Assembly: GCF_008477545.1 (NCBI RefSeq)
Contig: NZ_VORA01000002.1
Span: forward strand, 62,001-126,000
Direction of reading: 5' to 3'
DNA length: 64,000 nt
Source of the DNA: Roseibium aestuarii
GTDB lineage: Bacteria > Pseudomonadota > Alphaproteobacteria > Rhizobiales > Stappiaceae
Part shown: one piece after another, positions 59,744 to 64,000 of the stretch
How the letters are laid out: every line of letters starts with the position of its first letter
Position numbering within the stretch: position 1 is the stretch's first letter
The notes under the pieces: generated by a model
What the model was told of the DNA's origin: nothing
What the model saw: the letters and a program-made list of their open reading frames with translations, nothing else
Databases searched by the model: none
Translations under genes and position numbers: made by a program

Positions 59744-59828
59744 TGGTGGAGGAGGTTGGATTCGAACCAACGTAGGCTTAGCCAACGGATTTACAGTCCG
59801 TCCCCTTTAGCCACTCGGGCACTCCTCC
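59744..59828 (-). tRNA. tRNA-Tyr (GTA)
   Basis: An 85-base class II tRNA with a long variable arm, acceptor GGAGGAG/CTCCTCC, anticodon GTA, T arm TTGGTTCGAATCCAA and encoded CCA. First gene of the tRNA-tuf operon. Confidence 0.97.
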
Positions 59829-60330
59829 ATCTCGTCCTCTTCGCGCCGAAGCGGTCAGGATGGCTTAACCGAAGAGCCCGTCCGTTGGGGACGAGCAATC
59901 CCGTTGCGGCGTGTTATGCAGATGGGGCCTCTCGGTGTCAACGGCCATTTTCGGAAGAGCCGTCAAAAAGTTTGCAAAACCTCGAAAGCCACCCTTCCCG
60001 CCCTGCCGACAGCGCCCCGCTCGCCCGCTCCGAAATCGCAAATTCCTGCTGTTTTCCGTAACTTAACCCTCCGTCGCCTGCCTGTGGATTACCGCAAACC
60101 CGACGGCTTGTGGACAAATCACACCCTGTCAGATTGCACGGGGATCGCCGCCCGGTCGGATATCGCCTCAGTCTTCGGAAGAGGGAATCCGACCCGCACC
60201 AACCTGACCGCCTCTCCTGTCCTCTCCCTTTGAGCGCACCGGACGAAAGCACTCGCAGGTGCACCACGCGCCCGCCAGTTCCCCCGCGATTTCCATTGCA
60301 CAGCCCCGGCCGCAGGATTAAACGGGGCTC
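59829..60330. other. 502-base divergent region between tRNA-Tyr and rlmB
   Basis: No gene supported. It holds the tRNA-tuf promoter (59913-59941). At 60083-60091 and 60109-60117 two nine-base sites, TGTGGATTA and TGTGGACAA, each differ at one base from the DnaA box TGTGGATAA and point the same way. TTTGCAAA occurs near 59970. The stretch 59960-60130 is richer in A/T than the rest. No replication gene is nearby, so an origin is unlikely. Confidence 0.45.
59913..59941 (-). promoter_or_regulatory. Promoter of the tRNA-Tyr–tRNA-Gly–tuf operon
   Basis: On the minus strand TTGACA (59936-59941), 17 bases, CATAAC (59913-59918), so transcription starts near 59906, about 78 bases before tRNA-Tyr. A second TTGACG lies just upstream near 59960. 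Perfect -35 and good spacing for a strong stable-RNA promoter. Confidence 0.8.
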
Positions 60331-61131
60331 ATGACTGACACGCCCCAGAAACCCGGCGCCTACGCGCGCAAGAAGAAGCCCTTCGTGAAACCCGGTCCGC
60401 GCCGTCCCGGCCTGCCGCCGGAAGGGCCGGTCCTCCTTTATGGCCTCCACACCGTGGAAGCGGCCTTTGCCAACCGTGCCCGCAAGCGCATCAAGCTCTA
60501 TGCGACGGAGAATGCGGTCAACCGTCTCCAGGAGCGGGGCGTGAAGATCGACGTGCCGGTGGAAATGAAGATGCCGCGCGAACTGGACCGCATGGTCACC
60601 AAGGACGCGGTACATCAGGGCATGATCCTGGAGGCCGATCCCCTCCCCGCCTATGGCTCCTTCGACCTGAAGGGCGCAAGGCTGGTTCTCGCACTCGACC
60701 AGGTGACCGACCCGCATAATGTCGGCGCGATCCTGCGTTCGGCGGTAGCTCTGGCGGTGGATGCGGTGGTCACCACCGAACGGCATGCGCCGGAAGAAGG
60801 CCCGGTCCTCGCCAAGTCCGCCAGCGGCGCCCTCGACATGATCCGCCATGTGCGGGTGAAGAACATGTCCCGCTTCATCGACGAAATGAAGGATCAGGGC
60901 TTCACGTGCATCGCGCTCGACAGCGATGGCCCCGCCACCCTGGAAGACACCGACTTCGGCGACCGGACGGTGCTGGTGCTCGGCTCCGAGGGCAAGGGCG
61001 TGCGTCAGGGCGTGCGGGAAGCCTGCGGCACCCTGGCGCGCCTCGACATGCCCGGCGAGATCCGTTCGCTCAACGTATCGAACGCCGCCGTGCTCTCTCT
61101 CTATGTCGCCCGCAAGAAGCTGGGCCTCTGA
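60331..61131 (+). CDS. rlmB: 23S rRNA (guanosine-2'-O-)-methyltransferase RlmB
   Basis: A 266-residue SpoU-family methyltransferase. The N-terminal RNA-binding part (VLLYGLHTVEAAF) is followed by the trefoil-knot domain with DPHNVGAILRSA, VLGSEGKGVR and SLNVSNAA, the three SAM/knot motifs. It methylates G2251 of the P loop in E. coli. A basic 30-residue N-terminal extension (ARKKKPFVKPGPRRPG) is common in this class. Divergent from the tRNA operon, convergent with the next gene. Confidence 0.93.
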   Translation: MTDTPQKPGAYARKKKPFVKPGPRRPGLPPEGPVLLYGLHTVEAAFANRARKRIKLYATENAVNRLQERGVKIDVPVEMKMPRELDRMVTKDAVHQGMILEADPLPAYGSFDLKGARLVLALDQVTDPHNVGAILRSAVALAVDAVVTTERHAPEEGPVLAKSASGALDMIRHVRVKNMSRFIDEMKDQGFTCIALDSDGPATLEDTDFGDRTVLVLGSEGKGVRQGVREACGTLARLDMPGEIRSLNVSNAAVLSLYVARKKLGL

Positions 61132-61154
61132 TCGGACGCATCCGAAACCCTTCC

Positions 61155-61195
61155 CCTCACGGGATCCGCGCAAAGGTCAGCAGGGTCCCGTGAGG
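61155..61195. terminator. Inverted repeat at the rlmB/glyoxalase gene ends
   Basis: CCTCACGGGA (61155-61164) pairs perfectly with TCCCGTGAGG (61186-61195). It overlaps the last codons of the minus-strand gene, 24 bases behind rlmB. It could terminate both convergent transcripts, although no U-tract is seen. Confidence 0.4.
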
Positions 61196-61504
61196 GTCAT
61201 GAAGATAGAATTCCTTCATGTTCCACGGGCGAACGGCGAAGTCGCTCAGGCCCGGAACGGCCTTTTCCGAGAATTCCTCGAACAGCCCGTCGACACGCCC
61301 GCCGCGCAGATAGCAGCTGCTGGCCTCGCAGAGCTCCCTGCGGTCCGTCTTCCAGAAATGCAGCTCCATCTCCTGCCGGCGCAGGATCAGCCGCGTCTCG
61401 CTGCCATAGACAACCTCGAACCCGAGGCGGTCGCAGTAGAAGGCGCGCGTCTCGTCAAAGGACAGGGACGGCAGCACCGGCAGAACTTCGATTTCATCCG
61501 TCAT
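61157..61504 (-). CDS. Glyoxalase/bleomycin-resistance-fold protein (VOC family)
   Basis: A 115-residue VOC protein. LPSLSFDETRAFYCDRLGF at the start of the fold and FYLHDPHGTLLTF at the end are typical of the bleomycin-resistance subgroup, which sequesters its ligand rather than turning it over. The ATG at 61504 follows GGGGG; the codons before it are not family-like. Ligand unknown; a real drug-resistance role is not implied. Confidence 0.85.
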   Translation of the reverse strand: MTDEIEVLPVLPSLSFDETRAFYCDRLGFEVVYGSETRLILRRQEMELHFWKTDRRELCEASSCYLRGGRVDGLFEEFSEKAVPGLSDFAVRPWNMKEFYLHDPHGTLLTFARIP

Positions 61505-61588
61505 GGAAGACCCCCACTCGTAAAAACGGCTGAGCGAAGACATTCCGCACAGCCGTCAAGCTCACCCAATTAGTGATGATCGCGCGAC

Positions 61589-61903
61589 TTAATCGCCGAC
61601 GACCGATTCAAATCCCTCGAACTGCGGCGGACCGGCATAGAGGCCCTTGCTCGTCCCGGCATTCTTGTGGGCATTGCGGAACTGCTCGGACTTGGTCCAG
61701 GCGATGAAATTGTCCTTGGTTTCCCAGATCGTGTGGGAGGCATAGAGAACGGTTTCGCCATTCTCGGCTTCCGGACCCTTCAGCAGGTGGAAGGTCTTGA
61801 ACCCTTCCAGCTCGCTCAGCTGGCTGTCCCGATTGCGCCAGACCGCCTCGAAGGCCTCTTCCTGACCCTTGTTGACCCGAAACCTGTTCATCGCGACGAA
61901 CAT
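61589..61903 (-). CDS. Heme-degrading monooxygenase-like protein (ABM/IsdG family)
   Basis: A 104-residue ferredoxin-like protein starting MFVAMNRFRVNKGQEEAFE. Asn6, Trp69 and His79 sit like the Asn-Trp-His heme-degradation triad of IsdG/IsdI (the Trp-to-His distance of ten residues is identical). FHLLKGPEAENGETVLYASHTIWETKDNFIAWTKSEQFRNAH resembles the HmuQ/HmuD-type enzymes of rhizobia. It would open heme to release iron. The ATG at 61903 follows GGAG; the upstream extension is not family-like. No other heme gene is near, and I see no clear iron-response box. Confidence 0.82.
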   Translation of the reverse strand: MFVAMNRFRVNKGQEEAFEAVWRNRDSQLSELEGFKTFHLLKGPEAENGETVLYASHTIWETKDNFIAWTKSEQFRNAHKNAGTSKGLYAGPPQFEGFESVVGD

Positions 61904-62397
61904 CGCATCCACTCCATGGCTTGTAGACCCCTTCCGTCCGGCCCGGCGGACATGGCCGCTGGCAAGCCCCTGCCTCAGGGCGCCGCCGGCACATACGGCC
62001 ATCGCGCCGCCCCGGCCGGTCGAGGTCGTCATTTATGCTGAATCTAATACTCAAGTTAAAGCGGCGACGCAACCTCCCTCGGTCGGCAACCGACATGCCG
62101 GCCATCATTGCGGCACCGTCATTGGCGCAAGGTCATTGGTTCGAGGTCTCTGGGTCGGCGTCACTGGGTCGGCGTCACTGGGCTGGCATCATTGGGCCGG
62201 CTTGAGTGGGCTGACTTCACCGGGTCGTCGTCAGTGGCGGCCGTCAAAGGGTCGGCGCAACGGTACCCACCCTCCCATGCGGCACGGCTCATGACGCTAG
62301 TCCCTGCCTCTTCCTCTGGATAAACAGCAAGGACTTGCCCCGAAGCACGATTTCGGGCTGGCATCACGGAAACAATCTGCTAGAAGCACCACTCGGC
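61904..62397. other. 494-base gap between the heme monooxygenase gene and tRNA-Thr
   Basis: No gene supported; open frames here are shadows. It contains the 14-base tandem array at 62097-62263 and must contain the promoters for the monooxygenase (minus) and tRNA-Thr (plus). I could not settle on convincing hexamers for either. Confidence 0.4.
62097..62263. repeat. Degenerate 14-base tandem repeat, about 12 units
   Basis: Units follow the pattern GTCGGCGTCATTGG, for example 62154-62167 and 62168-62181 (identical), 62182-62195, 62196-62209, 62210-62223 and 62224-62237. The outer units are more diverged and vary from 13 to 15 bases. A period of 14 breaks the reading frame in every unit, so it is not a coding repeat. 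Confidence 0.75.
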
Positions 62398-62473
62398 GCC
62401 GGTATAGCTCAGCTGGTAGAGCACGTGATTTGTAATCTCGGGGTCGCGGGTTCGAATCCTGCTGCCGGCACCA
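62398..62473 (+). tRNA. tRNA-Thr (TGT)
   Basis: A 76-base cloverleaf with acceptor GCCGGTA/TGCCGGC, D arm AGCTCAGCTGGTAGAGC, anticodon loop TTTGTAA (TGT), T arm CGGGTTCGAATCCTG and encoded CCA. A single gene on the plus strand; a T-rich stretch CTTCTTTTTC follows it. Confidence 0.97.
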
Positions 62474-62760
62474 GTCCCCCTTCTTTTTCCGATCTTTCAT
62501 GACGCGTAGCTGCGCGCCTGCGCGGCCATCTGTGCGCTTTCCTACGCACCCGGGCTCACCCTGCGGCGTCAGGCGCTTGCCGCACCCGCGAGGGTTGCTT
62601 GTGCGCAGCCCCCTGAAACTCCTAACATTGCATGAATGACGCAGGCTTGGCACCGCGCCCATTAACCCTTTGGAAAGGATGATGGGGACGACGCCCCCGG
62701 TTTGCGTCTAAGGTTCCGGGCAGGGCAGCCTTCAGTTTTCTTGTTTCAGGTGCCGTTTTC

Positions 62761-63453
62761 ATGACCCATGATTTTTATTCATTTGAAAAGACCGCGTCGG
62801 GCCGCGCCCGGCTTCTGTTTCACCCCGGCGCAAGCCACACACGCCCCCTGAGCCAGCGCATTGCCAAGCGAAGCCTCGATCTTGTCGGTGCGACGGCCGG
62901 GCTCGTTCTGCTCTCGCCGCTGCTGGCAGGCATTGCCATTGCCATCAAGGCGACAAGCCCGGGCCCGGTGCTCTTCCGCCAGGCCCGCCACGGGCTCGGC
63001 GGAGACACGTTCATCACCTACAAGTTCCGCTCCATGCACACCGACCGCTGCGACCAGTCGGGCGTGGCCCAGACCGTGGAGAACGATCCGCGCATCACGC
63101 CGCTCGGCCGCTTCCTGCGCCGCAGCAACTTCGACGAATTGCCGCAGCTTCTGAACATCCTGAAGGGGGACATGTCCCTCGTCGGGCCCCGGCCCCATGT
63201 GCCGGGCATGCGCGCAAACGGGGTGCCTTACGAGGAATTCGACCTGCGCTATCCCATGCGCCATCGCGTCAGGCCCGGCCTCACCGGACTGGCCCAGGTC
63301 AACGGATTTCGCGGCGAAACCCGTGATGCCCGCGCCGCGCGGGGCCGGCTGGAACTGGATCTCGAATACATCGAAACCCAGTCCCTCGCCCTGGATGTGA
63401 AGATCATCGCCCGCACTGTGGCTCAGGAATTCTTCCGCGCCAGCGGCTCCTGA
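62761..63453 (+). CDS. Undecaprenyl-phosphate sugar-1-phosphate transferase (ExoY-like)
   Basis: A 230-residue initiating sugar transferase of the WbaP/ExoY/PglC family. A basic head, one re-entrant membrane helix (about residues 39-62, LDLVGATAGLVLLSPLLAGIAI) and the cytoplasmic catalytic domain are present, with KFRSMHTD, the Asp-Glu pair in FDELPQLLNILKGDMSLVGPRP and RVRPGLTGLAQVNG. It would load the first sugar onto the lipid carrier for exopolysaccharide or O-antigen. No other glycan gene lies beside it, so it is an orphan here. The ATG at 62761 follows CAGGTG. Confidence 0.9.
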   Translation: MTHDFYSFEKTASGRARLLFHPGASHTRPLSQRIAKRSLDLVGATAGLVLLSPLLAGIAIAIKATSPGPVLFRQARHGLGGDTFITYKFRSMHTDRCDQSGVAQTVENDPRITPLGRFLRRSNFDELPQLLNILKGDMSLVGPRPHVPGMRANGVPYEEFDLRYPMRHRVRPGLTGLAQVNGFRGETRDARAARGRLELDLEYIETQSLALDVKIIARTVAQEFFRASGS

Positions 63454-63471
63454 GCGGATCGTCTCGCGGAC

Positions 63472-63499
63472 GGCCGGTCAGGCTTCGGCGTGACCGGCC
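63472..63499. terminator. Hairpin shared by two convergent genes
   Basis: GGCCGGTCA (63472-63480) pairs perfectly with TGACCGGCC (63491-63499) around a ten-base loop. It covers the last codons and stop of the ABC permease gene and starts 19 bases behind the sugar transferase. No U-tract on either side. Confidence 0.45.
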
Positions 63500-64000
63500 C
63501 GCTCGGCCCGGCTCTGGCGCACCACCTTGACCCCGAAGGCCGCAAGGAAGAACACCGTCAGCAACAGAATGGCGGTGGGAGCCGGGGCACTGTCCAGGAA
63601 GAAGCTGAGATAGACGCCGCCGGTGAGGGCCAGCACGGTCACAGCCACGGCCACGCCCATCATCGGCGCAAAGCGGCGCGTCACCAGGAAGGCAATGGCG
63701 CCGGGCCCGATCAGCAGCCCGACCGCGAGGATCAGGCCGACCGCCTTCAGCGTTCCCACGATCGTCAGCGACAGCACCGCCAGCAGTCCGTAGTGGAGAA
63801 GGCGCACCGGCAGACCCAGCGCCTGCGCCTGGGCCGGATCGAAGGCCTGCAGCAGCAGGTCCTTCCAGAACACCAGCAGAAGCCCGGTGACGACCAGCGA
63901 GATCAGCCCCGCGGTCAGCAGGTCATCGCTGCCCACCCCCAGCATGTTGCCGAAGAGAATGTGGTCGAGGTGCACGTTGGTGGAGATCTTGGTGTAGAGC
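63478..64000 (-). CDS. Metal ABC transporter permease (Mn/Fe/Zn type), 5' part missing
   Basis: The frame is open to the window edge, so only the C-terminal 173 residues are present. An internal GTG at 63975 is not the start, because LYTKISTNVHLDHILFGNMLG reads on upstream and matches the family. It is an ABC-3 type membrane permease with at least four visible helices and the conserved AVGLILAVGLLIGPGAIAFL. The VHLDHILFGN segment resembles SitD/MntB-type manganese/iron permeases more than ZnuB. Its ATPase and binding protein should lie beyond the right edge. Confidence 0.88.
   Translation of the reverse strand, partial: LYTKISTNVHLDHILFGNMLGVGSDDLLTAGLISLVVTGLLLVFWKDLLLQAFDPAQAQALGLPVRLLHYGLLAVLSLTIVGTLKAVGLILAVGLLIGPGAIAFLVTRRFAPMMGVAVAVTVLALTGGVYLSFFLDSAPAPTAILLLTVFFLAAFGVKVVRQSRAERAGHAEA

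Noticed and set aside
59965..59980. TTTGCAAA as a PccR-type regulator site
   Set aside because: A single palindrome far from any pcc gene and beside a tRNA promoter is most likely chance.
60083..60117. Chromosomal replication origin
   Set aside because: Only two imperfect DnaA-like sites and no dnaA, hemE, gidA/parAB or similar origin marker nearby.
62108..62323. Open frame running through the 14-base repeat
   Set aside because: A 14-base period shifts the frame each unit, so the predicted protein would have no repeat structure; nothing suggests translation.
62398..62473. tRNA-Thr 3' end as an integration site of a mobile island
   Set aside because: No second copy of the tRNA 3' end, no integrase and no shift in base composition was seen between 62474 and 64000.

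Overview
The window reads as one chromosomal stretch of a GC-rich alphaproteobacterium, most likely of the Hyphomicrobiales (rhizobial) side. The evidence is the fused str–S10–spc–alpha ribosomal cluster without rpmJ or rpsD, the tRNA-Tyr–tRNA-Gly–tuf–tRNA-Trp–secE order, an ATP12-family chaperone, a short-LID adenylate kinase and separately transcribed pccA and pccB. The placement rests on gene order and protein style, not on a search. No phage, insertion sequence or CRISPR array is visible.

Layout. (1) 1-7000: a truncated unknown gene, a HAD phosphatase, propionyl-CoA carboxylase alpha (pccA) and beta (pccB) on the minus strand. Between them on the plus strand lie dihydroneopterin aldolase (folB) and two small exported proteins. 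(2) 7200-11333, plus strand: a four-gene cassette of circularly permuted ATP-grasp protein, alpha-E protein, transglutaminase-like peptidase and Anbu proteasome homologue. This is the most interesting accessory block. (3) 11334-23600, mostly minus strand: ATP12 chaperone, HAD hydrolase, DUF2798 protein, RluA-type pseudouridine synthase, fluoride channel crcB, three tandem fatty acid hydroxylase/sterol desaturase paralogues, a patatin-like lipase, rarA and a Do-family periplasmic protease. (4) 23803-25986: a methyl-accepting chemotaxis protein placed next to the ribosomal cluster.

(5) 26289-44710, minus strand: one run rpsL-rpsG-fusA-tuf / rpsJ...rpsQ / rplN...secY-adk / rpsM-rpsK-rpoA-rplQ. 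A clear promoter lies about 260 bases upstream of rpsL and a strong terminator follows rplQ. (6) 45423-59828, minus strand: tRNA-Tyr, tRNA-Gly, a second tuf, tRNA-Trp, secE, nusG, rplK, rplA, rplJ, rplL, rpoB, rpoC and a small acidic protein. Blocks 5 and 6 together hold most of the transcription and translation core. The two tuf genes are almost identical direct repeats 17.8 kb apart.

(7) 60331-64000: rlmB, a glyoxalase-fold protein, an IsdG-like heme monooxygenase, a degenerate 14-base tandem repeat, tRNA-Thr, an undecaprenyl-phosphate sugar transferase, and the 3' part of a Mn/Fe/Zn ABC permease that runs off the window.

Regulatory sequence visible by eye includes the promoter of the str run, the promoter of the tRNA-tuf operon, a shared 13-base element upstream of both pccA and pccB, several intrinsic terminators, and intergenic hairpins at the usual control points (tuf/rpsJ, adk/rpsM, rplL/rpoB, rplJ leader). 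Hairpin-type dispersed repeats sit in the two largest non-coding gaps of the left arm. All promoter and operator calls are pattern readings and remain untested.
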